The notes: a model not told the origin generated them from the letters alone. 64,000 bases of DNA from Polynucleobacter sp. Adler-ghost (GCF_018688495.1 NZ_CP061320.1:1770586-1834585), one strand, 5' to 3'; counted from the first letter of the stretch, positions 1 to 9,519 are shown. Program-made: numbers and translations.

Positions 1-1331
1 GAGACATAAAACAGTCCCAAATCCTCGTCAATGCAGTCGCTACGCTCTTATTTTGGGCTTTGCTGCTTACGGTACTCCTAGGTGTCATTGGCGCCCCCCT
101 GCTGATTCTGGCTATTGCTACAGGCTTTGAGGGCGGTCCAGCCTATGAGGCAAGCGTAGTCATGACACGCATCATGTTTCCCTATATCGGTCTGATTTCG
201 ATGGTTTCTCTCTCTGCGGGGATTCTCAATACCTTTGGCCGCTTTGCCATTCCAGCATTTACACCAGTTTTGCTCAATTTAGCCCTCATTAGCAGCGCCA
301 TCTTTTTGGCGCCCCACCTGGACCAGCCGATTTATGCTCTGAGTATCGGTGTGCTCTTAGGTGGCGTCTTGCAGTTGGCCATTCAAGTTCCGGCCCTCGC
401 TCATTTGGGCTTGCTGCCTAGAGTAGGTTTTCTACCCGGAGCAATTAAAGCAGCAGTTCAAAATCCAGATGCCCGTCGCGTCATGAAATTAATGGGGCCT
501 GCCGTGTTTGCAGTTTCAGTCGCCCAAATTTCTCTCATTATTAATACCAATATTGCCTCTCGTTTACAAACAGGTAGCGTATCTTGGCTCTCCTATGCTG
601 ATCGCCTCATGGAATTTCCAACAGCGCTTTTGGGAGTAGCGCTGGGAACAGTCTTACTCCCAAGCCTGAGCAAAGCAAACGCAAAAAATGATTTGGTACA
701 TGCGGGCGAACTCTTAATTTGGGGATTGCAACTCACCTTTTTGCTCGCTGCGCCTTGCGCGATTGCCCTCTTTATTTTTGGAGAACCGCTAGCAGCAGTT
801 TTGTATCACTATGGTAAGTTCAACGCATTAGACGTCTTGATGACGCAGCGCGCTCTAGCAGCTTATGGCGTTGGGCTCATTGGCCTCATTCTAGTGAAGA
901 TCTTGGCTCCCGGCTTTTATTCCCGCCAAGATATCCGTACACCAGTAAAGATTGGCTTACTGGTGTTGGTGGCAACCCAATTAGCCAATTTAGTTTTTGT
1001 TCCCTGGTTGGGTCATGCCGGCCTTGCGCTATCGGTTGGCGCTGGCGCCTGCTTAAATGCCGCATTACTTTGGGTAGGCCTGCATCGACGGGGCGCCCTA
1101 CCTGGCTTTGCGTGGTTAAAGTATTTGGGGCAGCTATTACTTGCCTTAATTCCTTTTGCATTCCTCTTGTATTACGCCGCGACTGCACATGATTGGATTG
1201 CACTGCAATCGAGCCCCTGGATTCGAGTTGGCTTACTGGCTGCCTGGCTAGCCGCTGCTGCTGTAGTGTATTTCGCAGCCTTATGGCTTGTCGGAATCCG
1301 CTGGCAAAAATTCCTACGTCATGCAAAATAG
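1..1331 (+). CDS. murJ: Lipid II flippase MurJ, C-terminal part (5' end outside window)
   Basis: The reading frame is open from base 3, so the gene starts before the window; 442 codons are visible and roughly 70 residues are missing compared with the usual ~510. MurJ flips the peptidoglycan precursor lipid II across the inner membrane. The visible part is a series of hydrophobic membrane segments with family-typical stretches: RIMFPYIGLISMVSLSAGI near the start, ATALLGVALGT-like text followed by LPSLSKA in the middle, and LAPGFYSRQDIRTPVKIG in the second half. The TTG at base 60 is only an internal codon. It is followed 5 bases later by the SirB1-like gene, so the two are probably co-transcribed. 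Confidence 0.93.
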   Translation, partial: DIKQSQILVNAVATLLFWALLLTVLLGVIGAPLLILAIATGFEGGPAYEASVVMTRIMFPYIGLISMVSLSAGILNTFGRFAIPAFTPVLLNLALISSAIFLAPHLDQPIYALSIGVLLGGVLQLAIQVPALAHLGLLPRVGFLPGAIKAAVQNPDARRVMKLMGPAVFAVSVAQISLIINTNIASRLQTGSVSWLSYADRLMEFPTALLGVALGTVLLPSLSKANAKNDLVHAGELLIWGLQLTFLLAAPCAIALFIFGEPLAAVLYHYGKFNALDVLMTQRALAAYGVGLIGLILVKILAPGFYSRQDIRTPVKIGLLVLVATQLANLVFVPWLGHAGLALSVGAGACLNAALLWVGLHRRGALPGFAWLKYLGQLLLALIPFAFLLYYAATAHDWIALQSSPWIRVGLLAAWLAAAAVVYFAALWLVGIRWQKFLRHAK

Positions 1332-1336
1332 CCTTT

Positions 1337-2179
1337 ATGCCTACACAACAACTCGACTATTTCACATCCCTCGTAGCCGAAGACGAGCACTTTCCCTTAA
1401 CTGAGGCAGCGGTGGCAGTTGCACAACACGCCTACCCAGATCTCGATGTTCAGGGCGTACTTGATCAGATTGATCAGTGGGGCAACAAAATCAAGCAGCG
1501 TATTACTCCTGACACGCCACCGATTCAGCGCCTGCAGTTGCTCAAACATTTCTTTTATAACGAGTTAGGCTTTGGCCCAAACCAGAATGACTTCTACGCC
1601 CCCGAGAATTCTTACCTCCACCAAATCATTGAGAATCGTCGCGGTATTCCAATCTCATTGGCGATCTTAATGATGGAGCTTGGACAGCAGATTGGTTTAA
1701 ATATTCGCGGAGTATCTTTTCCAAATCATTTCATGATGCGCATTTCGTTGCAACAAGGCGAAATCATCATGGATCCATTGAATGGCGAATCCCTCTCCAA
1801 AAATCAGTTACAAGAAATGCTCGATCCCTATCTCGATGCTAAAGGCTATCGTGGTGAGCTCAGTCTGCCACTCAATATTTTCTTGCGAGCCTCTAGCTCT
1901 CGAGAAATTCTCTCGCGCTTTATGAGAAATCTCAAAATGATTTATTCGGAAGATGAGCGTTGGGAGCGCTTACTGGGCATCCAAGAACGTCTAGTAATTT
2001 TGCTGTCAGATTCAGCGGAAGAGGTTCGTGATCGCGGCTTGATCTTTGCACAACTAGAGTATGTACGACCTGCGATAGCTGATCTGCATCACTACTTAAG
2101 CGAAATGCCTGGCGCAGAAGATGCGGCAGATATTCGCGAGCATATCGCGACGCTAGAGAGTCAAACTAAACTGCATTAA
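1337..2179 (+). CDS. SirB1-family transglutaminase-like protein
   Basis: This 280-residue protein begins at the ATG at 1337, just after the murJ stop; the frame is open further upstream (to 1193), but that would run through murJ coding sequence. The stretch RRGIPISLAILMMELG followed by GVSFPNHFMMRI is the typical core of the SirB1/transglutaminase-like family, and the C-terminal third (ERLLGIQERLVIL... DRGLIFAQLEY...AIADLHHYLSEMP) looks like a TPR-type helical tail. The biochemical role of the family is not settled; the location behind murJ is only suggestive of a cell-envelope link. Convergent with the dedA gene, 19 bases away. Confidence 0.8.
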   Translation: MPTQQLDYFTSLVAEDEHFPLTEAAVAVAQHAYPDLDVQGVLDQIDQWGNKIKQRITPDTPPIQRLQLLKHFFYNELGFGPNQNDFYAPENSYLHQIIENRRGIPISLAILMMELGQQIGLNIRGVSFPNHFMMRISLQQGEIIMDPLNGESLSKNQLQEMLDPYLDAKGYRGELSLPLNIFLRASSSREILSRFMRNLKMIYSEDERWERLLGIQERLVILLSDSAEEVRDRGLIFAQLEYVRPAIADLHHYLSEMPGAEDAADIREHIATLESQTKLH

Positions 2180-2198
2180 GCAGCTCTATTGAGCGTTC

Positions 2199-2858
2199 TT
2201 AATTCTTTTTACGTTGAAATAATTTATAGATAGCAGCCAACACAATCGGAATCGCAGCTGCACATATGCCAATCAATACGATCACGTTGAGGTTTTGGCG
2301 AATGATCGGGATATTGCCGAAGAAGTATCCAGCAATAACCAAACCAAAGACCCATAAGAGCGCGCCGGTCACATTGAAAAACTGGAAGCGAGAAAAGTTC
2401 ATTGCTGAAACTCCAGCAACAAATGGTGCAAAGGTACGAATGATCGGCAAAAAGCGCGCCACAATAATTGTCTTGCCGCCATGCTTCTCATAAAAAGAAT
2501 GGGTTTTGCGCAAAGCTGCTTGATCGATCCAACGTGATTCGCTGCTAAAAATTCGTTCGCCAATCCACCGACCAATAAAGTAGTTCACTGTATTACCAGC
2601 AATTGCAGCAATCAACAATCCAATACATAGTGTCCACAGATTAAAGTGCTCGGTAGCGCAATAGGCTCCAGCAATAAACAATAATGAATCCCCGGGCAAA
2701 AAGGGAGCCACCACTAGACCAGTCTCGGCAAATACGATCGCAAAGAGTAAGCCATAAGCCCAGTAACCGTATTGCTGAATCACTAGGTCTAAATGACGAT
2801 CAATGTGCAATAGTAAGTCGCCTAACTGCAATAAGGTATCGATCAAATCGTGCTCCAT
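2199..2858 (-). CDS. DedA-family (VTT domain) inner-membrane protein
   Basis: A 219-residue polytopic membrane protein of the DedA/SNARE-associated family. Recognisable family features are FAETGLVVAPFLPGDSLLFIAG near residue 45-65, the re-entrant region GNTVNYFIGRWIGERIF, and the conserved basic motif VARFLPIIRTFAPFVAG at about 132-150. Family members contribute to membrane homeostasis and proton-motive-force-dependent drug resistance, and some recycle undecaprenyl phosphate or flip phospholipids; which applies here cannot be told from sequence. The ATG start at 2858 faces miaA divergently across 67 bases. Confidence 0.88.
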   Translation of the reverse strand: MEHDLIDTLLQLGDLLLHIDRHLDLVIQQYGYWAYGLLFAIVFAETGLVVAPFLPGDSLLFIAGAYCATEHFNLWTLCIGLLIAAIAGNTVNYFIGRWIGERIFSSESRWIDQAALRKTHSFYEKHGGKTIIVARFLPIIRTFAPFVAGVSAMNFSRFQFFNVTGALLWVFGLVIAGYFFGNIPIIRQNLNVIVLIGICAAAIPIVLAAIYKLFQRKKN

Positions 2859-2891
2859 GTATTCGTTGCAAGGATATTAACAGGCTAGCAA

Positions 2892-2925
2892 TACAGAGTG
2901 GGGCATTTCATTCTTATAATGGGTT
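2892..2925 (+). promoter_or_regulatory. Predicted miaA promoter with start-proximal -10
   Basis: A perfect TATAAT at 2915-2920 lies only 5 bases before the miaA ATG; a weak -35-like TACAGA (3 of 6) is at 2892-2897 with a 17-base spacer. Transcription from this element would start at or within a base or two of the ATG, predicting a leaderless mRNA. No Shine-Dalgarno sequence is visible. Confidence 0.55.
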
Positions 2926-3930
2926 ATGCAAACTGAACCTCACATTCAGCCTACGCATTCACCTCATCAGCCACCCATACTCTGTATTGTTGGCCCTACA
3001 GGCGCAGGCAAAACTCATCTTGCGATGTCATTGGCTGAGCATGCTAAATCCATAGGTCAAACCGTTGAATTAATCAGCATGGACTCCGCTCTGGTCTATC
3101 GCGGCTTAGATATTGGCAGCGCTAAACCTACTCAGGCTGAGCGAGCTGCTGTTCAGCATCACCTCATCGATATTTTGGAACCCACCGAATCTTATTCAGC
3201 CGCGCGCTTTGCAAATGACGCCAAGCAGCTCAGTAAAGAAATTCGTGATCGCGGAAATATTCCCGTTGTAGTGGGTGGAACGATGTTGTACTGGCGGGCC
3301 TGGGCATATGGCCTCTCATCTCTACCGCCAGCAGATCCAGAAATCCGCGCCCGTCTTGATGAGCAAGGTAAAGCTATTGGCTGGCCTGCGATGCACGCTA
3401 AATTAGCTCAAGCTGACCCCATGACTGCTGCGCGTTTACAGCCTAATGATTCTCAACGAGTACAACGTGCTTTAGAAGTTTATGAAATTACGGGCAAGCC
3501 GATGTCAGCACTGTTGGCAGATTCACCAAGCGAAGATGGTAGAGAAGGGTCGACTATTCCAGAATGGATTGATCTCATTTCATTAGAGCCAAGCGATCGC
3601 TCCCGCTTACATCAGAACTTAGAAAAGCGTTTTGATGAAATGCTGAGCGGAGGATTATTAGAAGAGGTTGAACTGTTGAGAAAAAATCCAGCTCTGCATG
3701 GTGACCTACCGGCCATTCGCTCAGTGGGTTACCGTCAAATCTGGGAATATTTATCTGGTGAAGTGGATCAAACTGAAATGCGCTACAAGGCACTAGCAGC
3801 CACTAGGCAGCTTGGCAAACGACAATTAACTTGGTTGCGCGCAATTGCTGGAAGAAAGACATTTGACCCGTTCAACCCAACTGAGTTAAACGCGGCCCTA
3901 GAGTACTGCAAGCAAAGTCTAGTTAAATAG
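2926..3930 (+). CDS. miaA: tRNA dimethylallyltransferase
   Basis: MiaA transfers a dimethylallyl group to N6 of adenosine 37 in tRNAs reading UNN codons. The 334-residue protein has the Walker A loop GPTGAGKT at residues 23-30, the substrate motif SMDSALVYRGLDIGSAKP just after residue 48, GGTMLYWRAW, and RLQPNDSQRVQRALEVYEIT in the tRNA-binding half, ending with the ATRQLGKRQLTWLR segment. Length matches the family with a slightly longer N-terminus. It stands alone between dedA (divergent) and purM (convergent, 14 bases apart) with no hfq next to it. Confidence 0.96.
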   Translation: MQTEPHIQPTHSPHQPPILCIVGPTGAGKTHLAMSLAEHAKSIGQTVELISMDSALVYRGLDIGSAKPTQAERAAVQHHLIDILEPTESYSAARFANDAKQLSKEIRDRGNIPVVVGGTMLYWRAWAYGLSSLPPADPEIRARLDEQGKAIGWPAMHAKLAQADPMTAARLQPNDSQRVQRALEVYEITGKPMSALLADSPSEDGREGSTIPEWIDLISLEPSDRSRLHQNLEKRFDEMLSGGLLEEVELLRKNPALHGDLPAIRSVGYRQIWEYLSGEVDQTEMRYKALAATRQLGKRQLTWLRAIAGRKTFDPFNPTELNAALEYCKQSLVK

Positions 3931-3944
3931 GCTTTTACTGAGTA

Positions 3945-4997
3945 TTAAATAACGATAGTTTGTGGTGCGCCAGCAGGACGCTCTACAACCTCGCCAACCG
4001 TCCAAGCATATAAACCTTCAGCCTTGAGAGATTGGATTGCAGTGTCAGCTTGATCAGCAGACACAATGACCACCATCCCAATACCGCAGTTAAATACGCG
4101 CACCATTTCTGCATCGGCTACGCCACCCTTCATTTGCAGCCAGCGAAACAGTTCTGGCATTTGCCAACTATCGCGATGCAGTACAGCTTGAGTATTTTCT
4201 GGGAGTACTCGTGGTACGTTGTCCACTAAACCGCCGCCAGTGATGTGAGCCATGCCCTTCACATTCATTTCATTGATCAACTTCAGTAATGGCTTTACAT
4301 AAATTTGTGTAGGGGCCATGACTACATCGCCTAAAGGTCGGCCACCCAAATCATCAGTCGGCTTAGCACCGGCACGTTCAATAATTTTACGAACTAGTGA
4401 ATAGCCATTGGAATGTGCGCCGCTCGAAGCAATCGCTAAAACGACATCGCCTGGGGTAATCGTTGCACCAGTAATAATTTTGGATTTTTCAACTGCACCA
4501 ACAGCAAAACCGGCTAGGTCGTATTCGCCTGGAGGATACATACCAGGCATCTCAGCAGTTTCACCACCGATGAGTGCGCAACCAGATAACTCACAACCTT
4601 TCGCAATACCGCCAACGACTGTGGCTGCAGTATCCACAGTAAGCTTGCCGCAAGCGAAGTAATCCAAGAAAAAGAGGGGTTCAGCACCCTGAACCAAAAT
4701 GTCGTTCACGCTCATCGCCACCAAATCCTGGCCGATCGTATCGTGACGATCCCACTCAAAGGCCAATCTGAGCTTTGTACCAACCCCATCAGTACCGGAT
4801 ACCAAAACTGGCTCTTTGTAGCGCTTTGGGACCTCAAAGAGGGCGCCAAAGCCACCAATCCCAGCCAGCACGCCTTCACGCATGGTTTTCTTGGCCAAAG
4901 GCTTAATGCGATCAACCAAATCATCCCCGGCATCGATATCGACACCTGCATCACGGTAGGAAAGGCCTTTTGAGGAAGAATTGGTAGGTGAGTTCAT
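3945..4997 (-). CDS. purM: Phosphoribosylformylglycinamidine cyclo-ligase (AIR synthetase)
   Basis: PurM closes the imidazole ring in step five of de novo purine synthesis, turning FGAM plus ATP into AIR. The 350-residue sequence matches the usual length and shows the AIRS-family features [16 protein letters not shown] at the N-terminus, [12 protein letters not shown] around residue 45, [58 protein letters not shown] and [16 protein letters not shown]. It starts at an ATG and diverges from the perM-like gene; other purine genes (purB, purC, purE, purK) are scattered elsewhere in the window. Confidence 0.97.
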   Translation of the reverse strand: MNSPTNSSSKGLSYRDAGVDIDAGDDLVDRIKPLAKKTMREGVLAGIGGFGALFEVPKRYKEPVLVSGTDGVGTKLRLAFEWDRHDTIGQDLVAMSVNDILVQGAEPLFFLDYFACGKLTVDTAATVVGGIAKGCELSGCALIGGETAEMPGMYPPGEYDLAGFAVGAVEKSKIITGATITPGDVVLAIASSGAHSNGYSLVRKIIERAGAKPTDDLGGRPLGDVVMAPTQIYVKPLLKLINEMNVKGMAHITGGGLVDNVPRVLPENTQAVLHRDSWQMPELFRWLQMKGGVADAEMVRVFNCGIGMVVIVSADQADTAIQSLKAEGLYAWTVGEVVERPAGAPQTIVI

Positions 4998-5070
4998 GGC
5001 AGAGATAGAAGATTAGTAAGAAACGCTACTTGGTCGGTAGAATCATTGAATTCTAGAGGATTCGAGGACG

Positions 5071-6060
5071 ATGGCTGAAATTTTTACCCCTTTTCTGACT
5101 GCATTTATTCTGGCTTATGCCCTGCGCCCAGTTTGCTTGTGGCTTGAGAGGCAGCGCCTGCCCCGCGCAGCGGCCGCCGGGATTGCCATGATTATTGGCC
5201 TTGCAGTCGTATTTTTAATCTTGACCCTCTTTATTACCCTCATCAAAACCGAAATTCCCCTGATTAAGGCTCAGTTTCCGACTTGGATCCAAAACACCCA
5301 ATCCTGGCTTGGGCCTAAGTTGAGTGAATTTCACATTGATGTGGATTGGGGTACTCTGAAATCCAGTGCGACTCAAAAAATTACTACGCACCTCAACGAC
5401 AACTCTGATGCACTCATGTCCTCCACCTTGGAGACCGTGCTGATGTCAGGCAGTTCGGTAATCGCAGGATTCGTTAATGCGGTTCTGATCTTGTTTGTCA
5501 TGTTTTATTTATTAATCGACTGGACTCATTTTTTCAAACTCATTAGAACGATTGTTCCGGTCCGCGCACAAGAGACGATTCACCACCTCGCAATGCATGC
5601 CGATGGCTTACTCTCGCAATACCTCCGGGGCATGCTGATTGTGATTTCGATCATGTCCGTTTTCTACAGCGTAGGATTAAGTCTGATTGGCATTAAAGGT
5701 GCGGCAGCCTTAGGCGTCTTTACTGCACTCATGATTGTGATTCCCTATATTGGCATCACCCTGGGTTTTACTCTAGCCGTCCTTGCAGCTCTTTTGCAGT
5801 TTGGGCCTGGTAGCGCAATTATTGGAGTCCTCGTCCTATACGGATTAGGTCAATTCATTGAGGGCTTCTTTCTCACGCCACGCCTCGTAGGTGAGCGAAT
5901 TGGCTTACACCCCGTTGCCGTGCTCTTTGCCTTATTGTTATTTGGAAAGTTATTTGGCTTCTTTGGTGTCCTACTCGCATTACCTATCAGCGCTGTGGGT
6001 TTAGTACTCTTGCAATATGGTTGGACGCGCTATATTCAAAGTCCGTGGTACCAAAAGTAA
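5071..6060 (+). CDS. AI-2E family (PerM-like) transporter, short N-terminus
   Basis: A 329-residue polytopic membrane protein of the AI-2E/PerM exporter family. It has the family's PFLTAFILAYALRPV element, a soluble linker after the second hydrophobic block, and the C-terminal set of helices with GIKGAAALGVFTALMIVIPYIG and FLTPRLVGERIGLHPVAVLFALLLFGKLFG. Substrate cannot be inferred; the family includes Na+/H+ antiporters and proposed AI-2 exporters. The protein starts inside the first hydrophobic segment seen in typical members: a TGA in frame at 5047-5049 blocks any meaningful extension. A GAGG-type ribosome site precedes the ATG and a TAGAAT at 5038-5043 could be the -10. First gene of the run leading to hda. 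Confidence 0.85.
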   Translation: MAEIFTPFLTAFILAYALRPVCLWLERQRLPRAAAAGIAMIIGLAVVFLILTLFITLIKTEIPLIKAQFPTWIQNTQSWLGPKLSEFHIDVDWGTLKSSATQKITTHLNDNSDALMSSTLETVLMSGSSVIAGFVNAVLILFVMFYLLIDWTHFFKLIRTIVPVRAQETIHHLAMHADGLLSQYLRGMLIVISIMSVFYSVGLSLIGIKGAAALGVFTALMIVIPYIGITLGFTLAVLAALLQFGPGSAIIGVLVLYGLGQFIEGFFLTPRLVGERIGLHPVAVLFALLLFGKLFGFFGVLLALPISAVGLVLLQYGWTRYIQSPWYQK

Positions 6061-6072
6061 ATTACTGCAGCA

Positions 6073-6831
6073 ATGAATAGTCCCTCACTACCAAGGCAGT
6101 TTGCACTCGACATTGGCCACACACCCAAACCCAGCTTCAGTAATTTTTTAGCCGGAGAAAATCTAGCGCTGCACTCTACCTTGCAGGCAATAGCTAAATC
6201 CTGGGAAATGAATGCGCCAAGATTAGATAGTGAGAATCCTCTCAATCAACGCTGGATCTATTGGTGGGGCCCAGAAGGCTCTGGTCGCAGCCACTTACTT
6301 GGCGCCATCGGCAATGCTGCTCAGCAATTAGACTTGGAATACTTCCCCCTAACCCCTCATGAACCCATTTCCTGGGTGAGTCTGGAGGAAAGCCTGCCTG
6401 CACTATGCTCCAGCGTGACACCCTCAGTCATTACTGTTGATGATGTGGATCGACTTGATGAGCGCCTAGTAGCCTCCTTGTTTCGTATTCTGAATGCTAT
6501 ACAGGGTAGCGAAGCAATGCATATTTTCATGGCGGGTAATGCTGCCCCTGCCGTACTAAGACTTCGAGAAGACTTGCGCACCCGCCTAGGATGGGGTTTG
6601 ATCTTTCAAACTCATCTTTTGAGCGATGATGAGAAAATAGAAGCCTTACAACAAGCAGCACAAGCACGTGGCTTAGTTTTATCGTCAGATGTATTACCTT
6701 GGTTGTTAAATCGCTTTTATCGGGATATGCCCAGTCTGATGGCATTAATTGATGCTTTGGATGCTTACTCACTAGAAACAAAACGCGCTGTCACCTTGCC
6801 CCTCGTTAGAGAGCTCTTGCAGCCTAAATAA
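6073..6831 (+). CDS. hda: DnaA regulatory inactivator Hda
   Basis: Hda is a DnaA-like AAA+ protein that, bound to the replication clamp, stimulates ATP hydrolysis by DnaA and prevents re-initiation. The 252-residue protein has a P-loop GPEGSGRS at 66-73; arginine in the lysine position is also found in Hda of E. coli, so it is not a defect. A Walker B-like VITVDDVDRLDE follows, and the C-terminal half carries the sensor region (RLREDLRTRLGWGLIFQTHLL). Near the N-terminus QFALDI (residues 9-14) resembles the clamp-binding motif expected there. It lies 12 bases after the perM-like gene and 6 before the HAD gene, so one transcript is likely. Confidence 0.9.
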   Translation: MNSPSLPRQFALDIGHTPKPSFSNFLAGENLALHSTLQAIAKSWEMNAPRLDSENPLNQRWIYWWGPEGSGRSHLLGAIGNAAQQLDLEYFPLTPHEPISWVSLEESLPALCSSVTPSVITVDDVDRLDERLVASLFRILNAIQGSEAMHIFMAGNAAPAVLRLREDLRTRLGWGLIFQTHLLSDDEKIEALQQAAQARGLVLSSDVLPWLLNRFYRDMPSLMALIDALDAYSLETKRAVTLPLVRELLQPK

Positions 6832-6837
6832 ATATTC

Positions 6838-7518
6838 ATGACTCAATTAGCACTGTTCGATTTAGATCACACTCTTCTCCCCTGCGATAGCGATTACGAA
6901 TGGGGTCAGTTCTTGGCGCGTATTGGTGTAGTCGATAGTAAATACTATGCACAGCAAAATGAACGCTTTTATCAAGATTACAAAGATGGAAAGCTCAATA
7001 TCCAAGAGTTTCTGCGCTTTGCATTAAAGCCACTCTCCGAACACTCCCGCGCACAGCTTAAAGAATGGCATGAGGCCTTTATGCAAGAGGTCATTACAGG
7101 CCAACTCCGCCAACAGGCGCTTGATCTCGTGAAGCGCCACCAAGATGCTGGCGATCTTTGCTGTGTTGTGACTGCAACCAATAGCTTTGTTACTCGCCCC
7201 ATCGTAGAAAGTTTTGGCATCGAGCATCTGGTAGCCACTGAACCCGCCACCGTGGGAGATCAACCTTTTGCTGATTTCACAGGTGAAGTTAAGGGGATTC
7301 CGAGTTTTCGGGAGGGCAAAATTCAACGAGTTCATGATTGGCTTGCCACTCAAAAGCTCGCATTGAATGAAATGCCACACAGTTATTTTTATTCAGACTC
7401 GATGAACGATTTACCTCTGCTGGAAAAAGTGAGCAATCCTGTTGCTACTAATCCGGATGCTCGCCTACGTGATGAGGCCTTAAAACGTCACTGGCCCATA
7501 CTTGAACTGTTTGCATGA
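6838..7518 (+). CDS. HAD-IB family phosphatase (SerB-like)
   Basis: A 226-residue haloacid-dehalogenase-superfamily hydrolase. Motif I is LFDLDHTLL with the nucleophile and acid/base at D8 and D10; motif II is the threonine in CCVVTATNSF; motif III/IV is near the C-terminus as FYSDSMNDLPLLEKV. The size and helical cap (residues ~20-90) fit the HAD-IB subfamily that includes phosphoserine phosphatases and related small-molecule phosphatases; whether this is a true serine-pathway enzyme is unclear. It overlaps pcnB by four bases (ATGA), indicating translational coupling. Confidence 0.85.
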   Translation: MTQLALFDLDHTLLPCDSDYEWGQFLARIGVVDSKYYAQQNERFYQDYKDGKLNIQEFLRFALKPLSEHSRAQLKEWHEAFMQEVITGQLRQQALDLVKRHQDAGDLCCVVTATNSFVTRPIVESFGIEHLVATEPATVGDQPFADFTGEVKGIPSFREGKIQRVHDWLATQKLALNEMPHSYFYSDSMNDLPLLEKVSNPVATNPDARLRDEALKRHWPILELFA

Positions 7519-8915
7519 TTACCAAATTTATTAAACGTATTTTGCGTCGCGATCCCATGATCCGACATACTGCAGCCCATACCTCTGGTGCGCCGAAACG
7601 AGTCCCTAAAAAAACTCACCGTATTGACCCAGACTTACTCTCTAAAAATGCCGTGAAGGTAACTCAGACACTGCAGCAGGCTGGCTATGATGCTTTTATT
7701 GTGGGTGGCGCTGTAAGAGATTTAGCTTTAGGTATTGGCCCCAAAGACTTTGATGTGGCAACCAATGCCACCCCAGAGCAAGTACAAAAACTATTTCGCA
7801 AAGCGCGCCTCATTGGTCGTCGCTTTCAGATTGTGCATGTCACTTTCTTTGGTAAAGGCCAACCTGAAATTATTGAGGTATCTACCTTTAGAGCTCTATT
7901 GGAGAACGCTGGCGAGCATGTAGCAGAAAATGGCCGCATCTTACGCGATAACGTCTGGGGCAGCCAGCATGAAGATGCTGCACGCAGAGATTTCAGTATC
8001 AATGCGATGTACTACGACCCTGCTACTGAAACCGTACTCGACTATCACGGCGGTATGGCTGACATGCAAAAGAAGACATTGCGCATGATTGGTGACCCGG
8101 CGAAGCGCTATCGTGAAGATCCGATTCGCATGTTGCGCGCCATTCGCTTTGCGGCCAAGACAGGCTTTACCTTAGACGCAGCAACTCGCGCACCTATCGC
8201 TAAATTAGGTAAATTGATTCATGATGTTCCGTCTGCTCGTCTCTTTGATGAAATTCTCAAGCTACTCATGTCTGGTTACTCATGGGCTGCGATTCAAGGC
8301 CTCAAGGACGCGGGGCTCCATCATGGCCTACTGCCCTTGCTAGATCACATCCTGGATCAGAGTGCAGACTCCAAAGAAGCCAATGATTTTGTTCGCACTG
8401 CCCTGGCCAATACCGATCAACGCATTCAATCTGGCAAAAGTGTTTCAGCTGGATTCTTGTTCGCCACTTTGCTCTGGCCAGATCTCCTGAGCAATTGGAA
8501 AAAGAATATCGGCAAAGGGATTTCTAATATTCCTGCACTACATGATGCGATGGATGAGACTATCGCCAGTCAAAGCAGCGGCATGGTAATTCAGCGTCGC
8601 TTCGAGAGCGATATGCGGGAAATCTGGTCAATGCAACCCCGCTTTGAAAAGCGTGTTGGACGCTATCCTTATCGCCTGATTGAATCTCCACGTTTTAGAG
8701 CGGGTTATGACTTTATGCTCCTGCGTTGCGCCACGGGAGAGAAGAATTCAGCTCTGGGCGAATGGTGGACAAGCTTTATTGAAAGTGACCCAACTGGGCA
8801 AGAGGCCCTGATGGCGAGCGTCAAAAATGAGACTGGCAACAGCGACTCTCCCACAAAACGACGTCGCCGAAGAAAAGCCAAAGTGTCCTCGCCCACTGAA
8901 AGTGCAGCAGACTAA
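7515..8915 (+). CDS. pcnB: Poly(A) polymerase I
   Basis: PcnB adds poly(A) tails to RNA 3' ends and promotes their decay. The 466-residue protein begins with a basic leader (ITKFIKRILRRDPM) and contains the nucleotidyltransferase signature FIVGGAVRDLALGIGPKDFDVATNA with the catalytic DxD, then RRDFSINAMYYD and the RFAAKTGFTLDA head/neck segment characteristic of class II polymerases. The C-terminus is strongly basic (TKRRRRRKAKVSS), as in bacterial poly(A) polymerases and unlike most CCA-adding enzymes. Start codon overlaps the stop of the HAD gene. Confidence 0.93.
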   Translation: MITKFIKRILRRDPMIRHTAAHTSGAPKRVPKKTHRIDPDLLSKNAVKVTQTLQQAGYDAFIVGGAVRDLALGIGPKDFDVATNATPEQVQKLFRKARLIGRRFQIVHVTFFGKGQPEIIEVSTFRALLENAGEHVAENGRILRDNVWGSQHEDAARRDFSINAMYYDPATETVLDYHGGMADMQKKTLRMIGDPAKRYREDPIRMLRAIRFAAKTGFTLDAATRAPIAKLGKLIHDVPSARLFDEILKLLMSGYSWAAIQGLKDAGLHHGLLPLLDHILDQSADSKEANDFVRTALANTDQRIQSGKSVSAGFLFATLLWPDLLSNWKKNIGKGISNIPALHDAMDETIASQSSGMVIQRRFESDMREIWSMQPRFEKRVGRYPYRLIESPRFRAGYDFMLLRCATGEKNSALGEWWTSFIESDPTGQEALMASVKNETGNSDSPTKRRRRRKAKVSSPTESAAD

Positions 8916-8986
8916 GCAGACTTGAGAAAAATTCAGTAAAGTAGTTTCAGTAGTTTCTCTGCACCCTTCTTTTGTTTGGAATGAGC

Positions 8987-9514
8987 ATGGCTCGAGCTTT
9001 TATTGGATTTGGCGGCAATATCGGTGACACACGTCAGCTTATTACTGATGCAATTGTGTGCCTTGCACAGCGTTGCGAGCTCCAAATACTAGCTAAAAGC
9101 TGTTTTTACCAAAGCGCGCCCTTTGAAGCTACCGGCGGGGACTACATCAATGCAGTCATTGAAATTGAAACGCAATTAAGCCCTTACGGCCTTTTGCACG
9201 TCTGCCAAGCAGTCGAACAAGAATTTGGGCGTGAGCGTCCTTACGCTAACGCACCCCGGACGATTGATCTAGATATCCTATCCTTTGAGGGTGTTTCTCA
9301 AACAGATACGGAACTCACCATTCCCCATCCTAGAATCATTGAACGCTCGTTTGTTCTACTTCCTTTGCTGGAAATTGCCCCAGATTTCTTTTTGCCCAAT
9401 TTGGGCGAGCTCAAGGCGTATTTGCCTAAGGTAGCCGATCAGCGCATTGAAAAACTCTCTTGCCGCAACTGTAATTGTGGTGAAAAACAGGTTTATAGCC
9501 AATCAGCGCATTAA
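8987..9514 (+). CDS. folK: 2-amino-4-hydroxy-6-hydroxymethyldihydropteridine diphosphokinase
   Basis: FolK pyrophosphorylates the pterin precursor in folate synthesis. Hallmarks are ARAFIGFGGNIGDTR at the N-terminus, FYQSAPFEATGGDYINAVIE, and the ATP/Mg site ERPYANAPRTIDLDILSF followed by IPHPRIIERSFVLLPLLEIAP. I place the start at the ATG at 8987 because a TTTGGA sits six bases before it; ATG 8981 and TTG 8972 are in-frame alternatives with worse spacing. The 175 residues include a cysteine-bearing tail (SCRNCNCG) beyond the conserved fold. It is followed by panB after 17 bases, linking folate and pantothenate synthesis. Confidence 0.93.
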   Translation: MARAFIGFGGNIGDTRQLITDAIVCLAQRCELQILAKSCFYQSAPFEATGGDYINAVIEIETQLSPYGLLHVCQAVEQEFGRERPYANAPRTIDLDILSFEGVSQTDTELTIPHPRIIERSFVLLPLLEIAPDFFLPNLGELKAYLPKVADQRIEKLSCRNCNCGEKQVYSQSAH

Positions 9515-9519
9515 TTCAT

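Noticed and set aside
1193..1336. N-terminal extension of the SirB1-like gene
   Set aside because: It runs antiparallel in sense to known protein structure: the bases encode murJ in another frame, and the ATG at 1337 gives the normal family N-terminus.
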